Positions 13,801 to 26,139 of a stretch of 64,000 nt of DNA are shown here, piece by piece. The notes below the pieces were generated by a model. That model was not told the DNA's origin. It searched no databases and worked only from the letters and a program-made list of their open reading frames with translations. This DNA is from Dryas octopetala (taxonomy: Eukaryota; Streptophyta; Magnoliopsida; Rosales; Rosaceae), in the NCBI GenBank assembly GCA_963921425.1, contig OY992837.1, forward strand, positions 8,777,896-8,841,895, read 5' to 3'. Position numbers and translations under genes: made by a program. Within the stretch, counting starts at the first letter, position 1. Each line of letters begins with the position of its first letter.

Positions 13801-14058
13801 CCCAATCAGATGATTTAGGAAAATATCCATTCCCAAACACACCAATCAATATCTGAAAACTGAAAAACTAAAATATCTTTGCCCAAACCAACCCTAGTTC
13901 CTAGCCAATCAGAAATTGGGGATATCTCCCAAACCAATCATTTGCTTTAGGAAGCTAGTAACTGTAAGTACCTGTCTCTTCAGTTTCCACCAAATGAATT
14001 GATTCACAGTCATATACAAATTTACACACTCAGCTCTCCAAACCAAAACCCCCAAACC
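7841..14058. other. Intergenic, 6.2 kb, no gene recognised
   Basis: No frame in this stretch matches a family that I recognise. Visible features are a perfect 14-bp palindrome ACGAGTCGACTCGT at 8242-8255, an (AT)n tract at 9720-9743, a trinucleotide GAT/GGT/TAG-rich stretch at 10790-10880, and several polyA/T runs. The last 250 bases hold three CCAAT motifs (near 13799, 13904 and 13935), plausible promoter elements of the following gene. I saw no match to plant miRNAs that I know by sequence. Confidence 0.5.
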
Positions 14059-17000
14059 ATGGCCAAAGCTCTAAACCTAATACCCACTTCAACTTTACCG
14101 CCATTTTCATGCCCCACAAGACCCAGAAGGAGATTCTCTGTCAGAGCCACAGCAGAGTCCTCTGAGTCTGAGACCCCTCAAAGTTCTGCTTCTGTTCAAA
14201 CCAAACCAGAGCAAAAGCCAGAACCTACATCCCCAGCTCTAACATTTGCTCCTCCGCTCAATTTCAACCCGCCGGAGCCGAAGCGGTTCGGCGTGAGGCC
14301 CGATAAAACTTGGGACGTCTTGGGGGCTTCTCTTGCCTTGCTCTTTCGTTTGGGGACTGGCGTTTTCGTTTCTGGGTAAGTAAACTTTTTCATCACATTC
14401 TCATGTGTTTGCTCTGTTCATTAAGCCAAACGTTCTTTGGGTTAGGCTTTGTCTACTGTATAAATCTATATGCTGTAGAGGGCACATAAATAATGCCAAT
14501 TGAACAATGCTAATGGACCACAAAGCTGCAACCTGCTATTAGATATGATAAGTGTTATATTAAAAAGAAAAGGGTATGGAGATGAGTTCAATAAGCTAGA
14601 GTTAGTATTCTAAGTACTTAATTAGCGTATTCTAAGTACTAGTTCACTAGACATTTTTTCACTTTTTTTTTTCTCTCATTTTTTGGCTGTACAATGGCAG
14701 GTATTCTTTTTCTTTCGTTCCCAAGGATTCGATCCCTCCAGACCAGTATGCTCTTGATTTTAATGGTAGATGTTAATTTAATATTTTTGCTGCTCATGCC
14801 ATTGTTGATGAAGTTGAATTCTGTATTGTTGCTAAATAGTTAATGGTGTGTGTATGTGTGTGTTTGTTTTCTTAACTGTCTAACTGTCTGTGTAGTTACT
14901 AGTTATATTAAAATCTTACCAATAAAAAACTTAAAAATAAAAATCTCTAACTGTCTGTGCAGTTCTTTAATTTTGGTTTATTTTGAATCAGTCTTATTGA
15001 GCAATAACCACAATGTCTGATAACTTTCAGTATTGGATTTGAATAATAAGAGGTTTCAAGAGGTTTTCCTTTTTTTTACCCCCAATTTTCATATAACAGA
15101 TTCTAAGGTCAAAGAAACTTCGAAATTAGGACCCCGGCCAGAGAAGCCTATTGAGATATATGAGTTTGAAGGGTACGTTACTTTCCATACCATATTATTT
15201 TCTATTTTAATATTATGTGGTAGCATTTTTTTGTCCCCCTTGAGTTTACTCTATCCATCACAATAAAACTGACTGCATATATTTGTTTTTTTCTTTTTCT
15301 TTTTCTTTTTCCACACATATGAATTACCATGGATAATGTACAGCTGTCCTTTCTGCCGGAAGGTAACTTGAACCCCAAAGTAGTTTTATTTAATTTTGAA
15401 GAATCTCAATATAATATATATACATATGGAAGTTTCCTTTTATTCTTACTTTATTATTCTCTTAAGGACATATATGATGGATATGATGGAACAAATGTCC
15501 CATTGGAGATTTTTTCACAACCCATGCACATCACCAACTGACTAGACTGTCTCATTTGATCTGGACAGTTCTAGGAGCACCATCCTTCTTTGATGGGTCT
15601 CATGCTGAAATCTGCTCTAATGGCTGTGATTTGATATTTAGACTGATTTCTGGCATTTAGTTTAGCATATTGATATTGAGTATTGCAATTTAAGATCAGG
15701 CTGATGATGCTATATTTCATACAATAAATAAACAATTTTGGAGCTTCACTGCTCTCCAACCAATTAAGAGATTCCTTAGGTTGTCAAGATTTTGGTTCAA
15801 TATGTGTTTCTATGGCACCTAAGGTCCATAGGGATACTGTGACTGAAGTCCATCACATGTGTATGTCAATTGATTATTATAGTGGTGGTATGTCGCTGAA
15901 TATACATGTTATTCCTTCTTTATTTTGTGGAATGACAAGCTGAGTATGTACAGGTTAGGGAAATTGTTGCAGTGCTGGACCTCGATGTTCTGTTTTATCC
16001 TTGTCCAAAAAATGGTCCAAACTTCCGTCCCAAGGTTGCTGAGCTGGGAGGCAAACAGCAGTTCCCTTACATGGTTAGATACTATACTCTTTTTAATTAT
16101 TATTTTTCCTGTTTATTCTCTCAGACGTGAGGGAAAACAGCAAATAATCCTTAGTGGAAGAATTTATAATTAGAAGCAAGAGAAACTGAATTGTTAATGC
16201 ATCTATATAGTGCTTGGAAGCTCTAGCATATTGGCAATAAAAATGGGTTAAGTAGATTTCTCTGTGTCCACAAACTTTACTAGTAAAATGCATATTATAT
16301 TCAGTTTCTCCCAAAAACTTTAAGCTTTGAGATTATCCATCGTTGCCATTAAGTCATTATTAAGTGTAAAATTTTTAGATATGATTGGATGACTTAATGC
16401 TGGTTTGAGAACCTTTTGCGCCAGAAGCTAATAGGCAAATTTCCATGAGAAGGGATAATGAAAAGAAATCTCCCAATAGCTCATAAGTCCTAAATACAAA
16501 CATACTGAACCTCTTAAAATATACTTTACGAATTGAGAATAAAAAAGCATTTAACAAAGGCTAAGTAACACCAATTTTTCTTCTTGAAAAAGATTCTAAG
16601 TCTCTTTTCACATTTTACTTGATGAAATGTTAATTACTCTCAGAGTTTTTACTCTTCAATATCATTCTTTAGTTTGGTTCTTATGTCTGTTTTAAGCTGT
16701 AGCATCATTCCTTTGTTTCAGGTTATTCTGATTTCACGATGGCTTTGAGTGGCAGCTAAACTTCAAACTTTTGTGTTTGGTTGCAGGTGGATCCAAACAC
16801 TGGAGTTTCAATGTACGAATCAGATGACATAATCAAGTACTTGGTTGGGAAGTATGGTGCGTGCGGTCACATTAGTCTGCTACGATTGCTTTATTTTATT
16901 ATGTTTATTGTATTAATATATGTAGATATGGTAATGTATATATACAACTACATAACAGAAACTTTAAATTTTACTTTTTTATATGTTAAGTTTCTGTTAT

Positions 17001-18975
17001 CTTTTTAACATGAAAGCAGTAAACTAAAGATTATCCTTTTTGAAAGTTCTACAAATTATGCTTCTATATATTCCCATGGTGTGATACACTTTTTACTTTG
17101 TTCTTTGCTAATAGGAGCTACTTTTCTGGAATAAGAACTTCCAGTAAATATATTACATTTGGTCTCTTATGCATTCACAAAAACTATGTTACACCAAATT
17201 CTGCTTAAAATTTCTTTTTCCCCCCAAAATGTTTGTGCAGGTGATGGAAATGTTCCTCTTGCGTTGTCACTTGGTTTATTAACGGTTAGCATTTGACTCT
17301 CCGATTAGCAATTCTTCTCAATCTATAGGAAGTATAGTGTTAACAAATTTTGCTAGTTGTAGGCCGTTTGTTATTTAATTATTTATTTATTTCAATTCTT
17401 GATTGCAGACTTTGACTGCAGGCTTTGCTATGATTGGTCGCATGGGAAAGGTATGGTTTGAACTTCTTTTAACTCTGTAAATTTGTTCAACTTCTTTTTT
17501 GGAAGGTGGGTGTTCTCCTAGAATATGCCTAGTTCATTAGTACTAAAAAAGAGAATATGTCTAGTTCATGAATTGAACGATACATCTAACATAATAAAGT
17601 TGATTAAGATAAAATGCCCACATTAGATTATTTACATTTTGCTAGTACATGCAAATTGTTTTGCAGATTTCTTTGACTAGACTTATGTGTTCTGTAATTT
17701 TATTCAGGGAAGTAGCTACTCTCCATCAAGACTACCACCCAAACCACTTGAAATATGGGCATATGAGGTTAGACTATCATGGTCTTTGAGTTTAGACTTT
17801 AATTTTTGAGGAGGTCTCTCATTAAGATACAAGATAGATATGACTTAGTTGTTTCATCAATATGCCTGATAGTGCAGCTACCATGTTTACTTCTGATTTT
17901 GGTTTCTTTTATACATACATACATAGGACATCCATATCACACCTGAACACGCTCACACAAACACACAGAGATTTATGATCTCCCAAGTTTTAGCTTGAAA
18001 TTTTTGTCTCTTTCAGGGGTCCCCTTTTTGCAAACTTGTACGTGAAGTACTTGTAGAGTTAGAACTGCCTCACATATATCACAGGTAAATATAAGTTGTA
18101 ATAATATTGGGTAGATTATAATTTCATTTAGTCATCAGAAAAGACCTACCATGCTTGTAATGCACATTTATATAATTGAACTCTCTCCCTGTGCACTTTT
18201 TTCTTTTTTTTGGTGGGATGATGATATTGGTTTTGGACTTTGTATGAAGAAGTCTACAATATCAAGTATTATATTTCTGTTTATATGGATAAAATTATCA
18301 TCTCACCATAGAAACAATGTTTTATTTGTACATCCACAATGTTGTTATGGATACATAATTGTACATACATACATAATTGTACATGCATACACTCGCAAGC
18401 ATCAAATTAAGTGGACATAAGAATGACCAGAGCCCCCTAAATCTCTGGTATTCTGTGTTCAGTGCGATTACATGTACCTGTACTGCTGTACTTATCACGG
18501 TTTTGTATTGGAAACAAATGATTCACTTTTGCACACTATCTGCTGTCTCATGGTTTATTCTGATGTGATGCAACCCATCATTTTTGCGGGAGCTGTTATT
18601 TCAGCCATCCTTTCAGTATCCTCTTTTTCTGTTTTTGTGTACAAAGATGTACAATTTATTACTGAGACACATTATCAATACCTCTTTTTAGCTGTGCTCG
18701 TGGCAGCCCAAAACGACAGACACTGTTTGACAAAACCGGACGTTTTCAGGTACTTTCAATATTCTACAGTGAGTTCCAAAAGTTTTACTTTTATCATAGG
18801 AGAGTGAAAAGTTACTTGCTGTTTGGCATGCCATGAATTAAGTAAGAGGATAGTATCATTCTTACAATAATGATACTGGCAGGCTCCTTACTTAGAAGAT
18901 CCAAATACTGGGGTGCAAATGTTTGAAAGTGCAGAAATTGCGGAATACCTAAAAGCAACTTATGCTCTTGGATAA
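14059..18975 (+). CDS. Plastid protein with two GST_N/thioredoxin-fold domains, 12 exons
   Basis: Resembles Arabidopsis At5g03880 (annotated as thioredoxin family protein). Exons: 14059-14375, 14701-14765, 15100-15172, 15344-15362, 15954-16073, 16787-16856, 17241-17284, 17409-17450, 17708-17767, 18017-18084, 18692-18749, 18883-18975. All are in phase, giving 342 aa. Residues 1 to about 50 look like a plastid transit peptide. A hydrophobic segment (WDVLGASLALLFRLGTGVF, about residues 93-111) and a second one (about 220-240) suggest membrane contact. Module 1 has CPFC (Cys153, Cys156), KVREIVAVLDLDVLFYPCP and VDPNTGVSMYESDDIIKYL. Module 2 repeats the plan with SPFC (only Cys275 kept), KLVREVLVELELPHIYHSC and EDPNTGVQMFESAEIAEYL. 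The family is thought to do redox or glutathione-linked work, but the substrate is unknown. Both modules keep the GST_N ES(D/A)xI glutathione-contact helix. Confidence 0.9.
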
Positions 18976-21027
18976 GCAACGTTCTCCAAAGGAATGTGGG
19001 ATTTTATTTTATTTTTTTCTCAAATTTCCTTTTGTATATTTTCTCACATTGTATGCTATTATGAAAGTATATACCTTTGCCTTATTCTCATACCAGAATA
19101 CTCAAACAGATTTTTAGATGTATTCAACTTTCTTTCTACTGGAATGAATTGTCTTAGTTTGTAACTAATAAAATTTCCACAGATTGGTGCTCAGTGTGTT
19201 AGAATGGTGTGTTGCATCCCATGATGCAGTAATGTTGTGTTAGATATATATAATGGAGACTTGCAGTTGTATGTATGTTTGAGGTCTTACTTTGATGTTT
19301 TTGGATGATTTTGTAACTTATGCTATAGACTTTAGTTCCCTTCTACTTGGAGGAAAATTGTAAAAGAAGGGATCTTCTGGCTTTGAAGTTTGGTTGCTGG
19401 TAAATGATAGCGTGCTCTTTAAAAATGAAAATCTGGTATGATAGTGTTCTCCTGGTATTTTTTCCTTATTGGCTACTGAAAACTCCACTTAAAATAAAGT
19501 TATTAACCATTAGATTCATTACACAATGTGAAATAGCAATTAAAGAATGGCCTATTTAAAATAAATTTGTGCTGTCATATTATTTTTACTCTGTTTGTGA
19601 TGGAAGTGGAATGCTCCATCAGTCTAGCTGTGGAAGGGCATTTATCTTCTTATCATGTTAAATCAGGTGTCACTGATGGTGATCCTTAAGAATTTCATAA
19701 AAACAAAGCCTCTAAATCAATGGACAAAGAGAATGAACAATGTTGGAGAGATATTTGTGTAAAAGCAAACCCAAAACAGCTGAAAATGAACAACTCATTA
19801 ATTTGTTGGAGGATATTGTTTAAATACGTAGAATTGATTCAAACAGAGATTTGTCAGTGTAAGCTGAGAGCCTGAGAGTTGCATCCCTTACAGTTCACAG
19901 ACTCATCTCTAGTGGACTAGAAATATTACTAACAAGATCGAATGAAGAAAAGTGTTAAGCAATCAAGAAAAAAAAACTGTATGGTGGATGAATGAAGACA
20001 CTGTTGAACCTAGAAATAAGTATCTTCAGAATGTTTTCTGCAGTACATATCCCTAGTTATGGAGGACTCAGTTATGTTGCTGTTACTCACCCTGAGAAAA
20101 TGGTTGATGCCAGATCTCTTGAGTACCAGTGTCCTCTTAGAGAAAATGGTTCTGCTATAACTTCTGTCTCTCTTCCATCTAATTAATCTGAACTTTCTAC
20201 CTACTATAAAATATCCCCGGAGAAGTAAAAATCAAACTGAACATGACGATCAATTCGTAACCCTTCGGTGAAGAGCCTCACGCATTCCACAAAATAAATA
20301 AAAAAAAATGAATAGGAACTCAAAACAAGTACATGCTCGAGCATCAAATTAGTTTGAAGGTTATCTACGATAGAATGTAAACACTGAAAGGTAAGTGTGG
20401 TCTGTGATCATCACATATTCACATTGTGGGGACTGAAGTACATCCAAGTGGAGCCTTTAAACATAAACATATTAGTAAGCAACTGATTGAGAATGTTGTC
20501 CTTCCTGAATGTAAACATAAACTTATTTAATGAAACTATTCAAATTAAAATCTTCTGCTATCTAGGCAACAACACAGGCAATAATCCAAAAGCTATATCC
20601 ATTTTGATCACATAAATAATATACATATGATTTCACCGCAGATTCCACCATGTAATTTTCAAAGATATATAGATATAATTCTTTGGTGCCACTCTTTATC
20701 TAGTTAGCTTTTGTATTGAAGCAGAGGAGTAGAAACTTAATTTTGGGACACATTAATGAGTTTAATTAACACCCTTTTAGCTAGCATGGACAATTTCCTG
20801 ATACATACAAGGCCATCATACTGATACATACAAGTGTATATGCTGAATTATATACAGATTATTAGTTGAAACCAGCAACTAAGGCTAGCTCTACCCCTGC
20901 ACTCGATCATCACATACAATTATCTAATACCTAATCTATGACTATATGAGGCTTCCATGCATACTGCTTTAAAGCTGGTCAAAAAGGAGCTGCAAATGGT
21001 CAGAAGCATCAAGCATGGTTTGTATGT
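18976..21027. other. Intergenic: 3' UTR and spacer
   Basis: A poly(A)-like AATAAA near 19168 probably ends the preceding gene. A frame at 19992-20186 is unrecognised and unsupported. The rest is AT-rich with no clear repeat. Confidence 0.5.
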
Positions 21028-21040
21028 TGTACTACTGAGG

Positions 21041-21124
<84 letters not shown>

Positions 21125-21146
21125 TATATATATATATATATATATG
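21028..21146. repeat. Compound (GA)n-(TA)n microsatellite
   Basis: About 36 GA units (interrupted once near 21048) run directly into about 12 TA units. Open frames across it on both strands are repeat artefacts. Confidence 0.95.
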
Positions 21147-21353
21147 AACGCAGAGAGCTCACAAATATTCCATGCTCGTAGACAGACCATGTGATCACCA
21201 GAACTAGACATCAGGAATGCAGAGAGATCAAAAATATCTTATGCACTCCAACACCACTCAACCTCCATCTACTTGCCCTCTTAATTTCAAAAACCTCTGC
21301 TCTCTCTCTCTCTCTCTCTCTCTCAATAGCCATCCCCCTCCCTGCACTCTCTC

Positions 21354-21491
21354 ATGAACCCACACCCAAACCCTTCTCTGCCTAACACCTCCATCACATC
21401 TCAGAACCAAAATCCAAACCCTGGATCACCATCTCCTCATCTCTCAGAGACTCAGACCACCTCTCTCTCCCCTCAAATGCATACCCTGTAA
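21354..21491 (+). other. Small Pro/Ser-rich open frame (45 codons)
   Basis: The frame MNPHPNPSLPNTS... ends at TAA 21489-21491 and follows a CT-rich leader like a plant 5' UTR. It has no recognisable domain and may be the 5' end of a lost or rearranged gene. The leader and Pro/Ser/Thr/Gln composition are the only support. Confidence 0.2.
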
Positions 21492-21624
21492 ACCAACCTC
21501 ACCATCAGTCCCAATCTCCGAGTTCTTGTAATTTGTAAAGTCAGCTCCTCTCCTTTTAAGTTTCATCCCACCTTTCCATATCCGACTCAAATACACAGCC
21601 TCTTGTCTCCTTGACTAAAAGGTA

Positions 21625-21660
21625 ATAAATGTCCCCAATCCCAATCCCAATCCCAATCCA
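21625..21660. repeat. Short (CCCAAT)n tandem repeat
   Basis: Four to five units of a hexamer CCCAAT. It differs from the plant telomere unit CCCTAAA, so it is not an interstitial telomere. Confidence 0.7.
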
Positions 21661-21744
21661 TCTTTTGTTTTTCCCTTTCAGGCTTTTAATTAAGTGTAAG
21701 TAATATTCTCGCTCTTTTGTTTCAGTGATACTCAAAAATGATTA

Positions 21745-21904
21745 GGGTCTGTTCTATTCTAAAAATCTGTTTAAGTATTCTGGTATGAGAATAAGGCAAA
21801 GGTATCAGGGTGATTTCAGTGATACTCAAATCACCCTGACTTGCTGAAGGACATTAAGGAAAAGAAAAAAGAGAAAAATGTTTTAGTTGGAATAGAACAG
21901 ACCC
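21745..21904. mobile_element. Tourist/PIF-like MITE, 160 bp
   Basis: The ends are GGGTCTGTTCTATTC and its inverse GAATAGAACAGACCC. They are flanked by TTA and TAA, consistent with a TWA target site. An inner palindrome CAGGGTGATTT / AAATCACCCTG lies in the middle. There is no coding capacity. Superfamily assignment rests on end sequence and target only. Confidence 0.7.
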
Positions 21905-22695
21905 TAATCAACCTCCACATAAATGTAGAGTCCATTGCAAAGAAATTTGGGTTGGAGGAATATGTGAAAATGGAGTTGGAGAAACTAGGGGAGTTAGAGA
22001 AACTATAGGGGAGTTGGAGAAACTGGTGGTGGACCTGGTGGTGCTGGGGGTTTTGGTACTTCTGTTCATGGTGCTTCAGGGCAGCCTTATGGCAGTGCAC
22101 AGAAGGGCTCTTATGGGGTTAAGAAGCTTCATATGGATTGCATCAGTAAGGAGGTTCTAAGGACCCATGCCATGATGGACATATTACTAGGTATGTTTAT
22201 TACAACTCTGAAATTTGCAATTTAAGAACACACATTTTGATCTGGTAGTGTGTTGTATCAAATATAGAGGCTTTATGTTTTTTCCTTACTTTTTTATTTT
22301 TTTTCAGGGTCACCATCATGCCGACAAGGAAATACTCAGGTTAGCATAGTGATGTTTTTTTTTTTTACTTATACTTTTTTTGGCATTTATTCACACTATC
22401 CTTGTTGATGTGACATGATGCAGGCAAGCCAACCATCAACCTCTACTGCAACCCCACCAGTAGCTATGAGTAACACTCAGGTTGATGCAATTACTTTTGA
22501 TATTGTAACATATAATGCAATTATTTTGATGGTCTCACTAAACATAGTTATATCATGCAGTCAAGCCAAGTATCACTAGCCCCTGCAACTTCAGGTGGTG
22601 GACATCAAATTCTTAGAAGAATGAGGGATCATGGCATGGAGCTGAGTTGTGTTTTTTGTGGAGCAGCCTTGTTGTATTTTGTAAAGCAGACTTAG
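21905..22695 (+). pseudogene. Decayed gene fragment, perhaps transposase C-terminal tail
   Basis: After the MITE there are exon-like pieces with introns: a Gly-rich piece (about 22015-22192) reading GGGFGTSVHGASGQPYGS and HMDCISKEVLRTHAMMDILL, then short pieces with splice-like borders that read Gln/Ser/Thr-rich (QASQPSTATPP, SSQVSLAPATSGGG) and end at a TAG near 22693. Gln/Ser tails of this kind occur at the C termini of plant MULE transposases, but no catalytic or zinc-knuckle domain is present. This is a weak guess; no start codon or complete frame is evident. Confidence 0.25.
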
Positions 22696-22971
22696 TATTT
22701 TTGGTATGGCATGGAGTAGACTTGTTATATTTGGTTTTTGGATAGTCATTTTGGAATTTAGATATCAATGGTGGGATTCAGTTTTGAAATAGGTTCATTT
22801 GACAATTCTATACATAGTACAATTTTACTTTAGGCATACCCAAGTGGAGCCTTTTTATATAACAAGATTGCTTGACCTTCTTGAAACTTGGTTGCCATGG
22901 AGAACCCCTAGTTTTGGTGAATTTCTTTTATATGTAAGTCTTGGCAGGTAAAAAAATGAGTTTGGTGTGAG

Positions 22972-24102
22972 TGTCAATGAACTAAAATAAGTCAATGAAT
23001 ACTAGTTTAATATACATTGTTAGTCCATTCCCTAAAAGCTTAAGTTCGGAATTCAATGGTTGTCTAACATAGTCTTAGAGCTGATGCCTATATTTTTAGC
23101 CATTTCCTAACGGTTTAAGCATTTGAATAGTTGAAAGATTAGTGTCTCAGCTTTTATGCTTGATGTATAATGGCCTAAAAACTTGAGTGCCATGCCACTC
23201 TGGGTTTTGGGAGTCTCTAACATCGATGTCAGGATTAATCAGAAGTGATGAAGTCTGGTATATGACTATGGTGTATGATGATGAAAAAACACTATCTATG
23301 TTGAAGGCCAAGATGGTTGTGGTGGTGCCGCCATTAAGTTTGTCTTAGGTCATGTGTGCTGGTAATGGTGGTCCACGAATGTGACATAGGAGCGTTGCTT
23401 CATATCTTGCTTTTATGATTCTCCTGTGGCCAATGACTCTGTCTTGTTGTGCTCTCAATCATGAAGCTTCTATAGAAAAGCTCACATTATTGCTGGTTCT
23501 CCTTCCTTTTTCTGTTTTTCTTTTATTTATTTTGTTGAAGGAACTTTTCAGCATATATTTTACAAGTTTTTTTCTTTTGGAAAATTATATTTTCCCAGGA
23601 TGATACTATTCATATGCATATTTCAAAGGCTTTTATTTAGGGCTGCAAATGAGTTTGTAAGCATAGTTATGGAGCTACTAGCTTCAGTGGTAGATTATTT
23701 CACCTCACATCCATGACAAGAATTCGAATGTTGCCGTCTCAAAATCCGAGTATTTTATTTCAAAAAATCCCCTTTAAATTCTGAAGGATTTTTTTAGAAA
23801 GTGCTATAAAATTGGATGCAAAAACCACTTTAAACCATGCAATGAACTAGTATTGGAGAATAAAAAAATGTATCCAATGGTGTTACCCTCATCTTTCTAT
23901 CACCTTATTGTGCCTTCTGCATTGGTGGATTAGTAAACAAACACAATGGATGGTCCCCAAACTTTATGTTCTTTTCAATGTGGTTCCCTAATTAAACTAT
24001 GCTCTTCCATTCTGTGGCACCAATATGCAACAACCTTGACGTGGCCATGAATGTTGAAAAAGTTTATTAACCCACCATTGAAAGGTGGATAATGAAATAG
24101 GC
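22972..24102. repeat. Direct duplication, copy 1
   Basis: About 1.13 kb that recurs in the same orientation at 25025-26139 with scattered substitutions and small indels. It begins TGTCAATGAACTAAAATAAG and ends near AAAGGTGGATAATGAAATAG. It has no intact coding frame. A segment near 23060-23080 (AACATAGTCTTAGAGCTGATG) faintly recalls an LTR/primer-binding junction, but no LTR pair was found. Confidence 0.85.
23668..23770 (+). repeat. tRNA-related SINE-like segment in copy 1
   Basis: CTAGCTTCAGTGGTAG resembles an RNA polymerase III box A, and ATTCGAATGTT about 35 bases later resembles box B. The segment ends at an A-rich CAAAAAA. It does not fold into a full tRNA cloverleaf. The 3' limit is uncertain. 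Confidence 0.4.
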
Positions 24103-25024
24103 CATATCTAGGTGTAGACTGTGTGGTTGTAGCTTCATTTGAATTCTGCTTTTGTGTTGCAGCAATCTAAAGATTCCACTACTTTAACTATATCAGAAAA
24201 GGGTTGACAATCACATATAGATGGGTTTTGGATATCACAATATTCTGCAAAGATTTTAGAGGGAAATAGATAAGGTCTATTGAGGGTGCATCTATTATGG
24301 AATGTTGAATGTTCATGTTCATGTTACATTTAAATAAAAGGTTAGTGGCCTGTTTGGACAAAAGAACAGAATACTCCAGAACCAAAGGACAGGGCCTTTA
24401 ATTTGGACAGGGGACCAGAAACCCATCACCAGCACCCCATGTGGTCATAGTTTGGCATTGGTGACTGTTGGGGGACCCCATCCATTAGAAACCAAACCAT
24501 GAGAGCAGGGGGAGGTAGTATTTGTCCCTGAAGAATAAAGCTGAAGGGAAAGGGGTATGAGGATAACTGTTTGTATGGGGGAATATCCTTAGAATTTTTG
24601 CTTTGTTAGGTTCTAAGTTTTGTAGGCTTATGTGGGTTAACCTGTCAAGGGAACAATGAAATGGTCCTCCTCTGTGCATTTCTTTAGAGGGTGGTGAGGT
24701 TGTCATATGGATAAGAATTTACACACCCAAGAAAAATAAATAAACCAATTAAGCCTTAATTGGCTCTTCCTAATCCTTGATGCATGTATTATTCAACTAC
24801 TCAGTTACTAATCTCCTAGCAATGTACCTTATACATGAAATTTGGAGTAGAAATAGAGATGTAAGAGTGACATTAATTTTGTTCATTGGAAGAAGTAGCT
24901 TTCTTTTATTAAATTAAATCTCAAACTTCTTAATTCAATTCCTGGTCCTTCACACCAAGAACAGCAATCACCTTTTGAATTAACTTGCTCCCTTTTGTTT
25001 TGCTTAATTCCATGATGAATTTAA
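24103..25024. other. Unique spacer between the direct duplicates
   Basis: About 920 bases, partly GC-richer around 24400-24480. I see no gene; a 73-codon minus-strand frame at 24485-24706 is unrecognised. Confidence 0.5.
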
Positions 25025-26139
25025 TGTCAATGAACTAAAATAAGTCAATGATTACTAGTTTGATATATATTGTTAGTCCATTCCCTGACAGTTTAAGAAT
25101 TCGGAATTCAATGGTTGTCTAACATAGTCTTAGAACGGATGCCTAAACTTTTTGCCATTTCCTAATGGATTACGCGTTTGAATAGCTGAAAGATTAGTGA
25201 GTCGGCTTTTATGCTTGACCTATATTGGCCTCGTGAATTACAATTGCCATGCCACTTTGGGATTTCGGAGTCTCCAACATCGATGTCAGGACTGATAAGA
25301 AGTGATGAAGTCTGGTAAATGATTATGGTATGAATGATGCAAAAACACTGTATTGGTCAAGATGCTTCTGGTGGTGCTCCCGCCATTCCGTTTATGTTAG
25401 ATCATGTGTGCTGGTAATGGTGGTCCACGAATGTGACATGGGCTATTGCTTTATTTTCTTGCTTTTTCTGATCCTCCTGTGGCCAATGACTGTCTTGTTG
25501 TGCTCATCTTCCATAGAAAAGCTCACATTATGTGTTGCTGGTTTTCCTTGCTTTTTCTGTTTTTCATTTATTTATTTGGTTGAAGGAACTTTTCAGCATA
25601 TATTTTACAAATTTTTTTTTCTTTTAGAAAATTATATTTTACCAGGTTGGTACTACGCATATGCATATTTCAAAGGCTTTCTTTAGGCTGAAAGTGAGTT
25701 CAAAGGCTTATGGGCTACTAGCCTAGTGGTAGAGCATTTCACCCCACACTCATAACAAAAGTTGGAATGTTGCCGTCTCAGAATCCAAGTTTATTTTAAT
25801 TCCATAAAAAGCCCATTAAATTCTGAAGGGTTTCTTTAGAAAGTGCTATAAAATTGTACGTATGCAAAAACCACTTTAGACCATGCAATGAACTCATTTT
25901 CAATGGTGTTAAATTGGACCATCATCTTTCTATCACCTTATTGTTATTTGTGCCTCCTTCCCAGGTGGATTGGTAAACAAACACAATGAATGGTCCAAAC
26001 TTTTTTTTTTTTTTTCAATGTGGTCCCTAATAAACTATGCTCTTCTGTTGTGTAGCACCAAAAGGCATCAACCTTGAAGTGGACATAAATGTTGAACAGT
26101 GTTTTAAACCCACAGTTGAAAGGTGAATAATGAAATAGG
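25025..26139. repeat. Direct duplication, copy 2
   Basis: Second copy of the 22972-24102 segment, offset by about 2.05 kb. It contains the same SINE-like head (box A TAGCCTAGTGGTAGAGC near 25712; box B-like AGTTGGAATGTTG). Confidence 0.85.
25703..25805 (+). repeat. tRNA-related SINE-like segment in copy 2
   Basis: This copy has the better box A (TAGCCTAGTGGTAGAGC) but a poorer box B than its partner at 23668. It was inherited with the duplication rather than inserted independently. Confidence 0.4.

Noticed and set aside
20920..21198. Ser-Leu and Arg-Glu repeat frames on both strands
   Set aside because: They are translations of the (GA)n-(TA)n microsatellite.
23415..25686. Similar frames at 23415-23603 and 25330-25686
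   Set aside because: Both lie in the direct duplicates and are not conserved in frame between copies, so coding is unlikely.
25708..25780. Possible tRNA gene from a box A-like TAGTGGTAGAGC
   Set aside because: No cloverleaf can be drawn and box B is degenerate; it fits a SINE head better.
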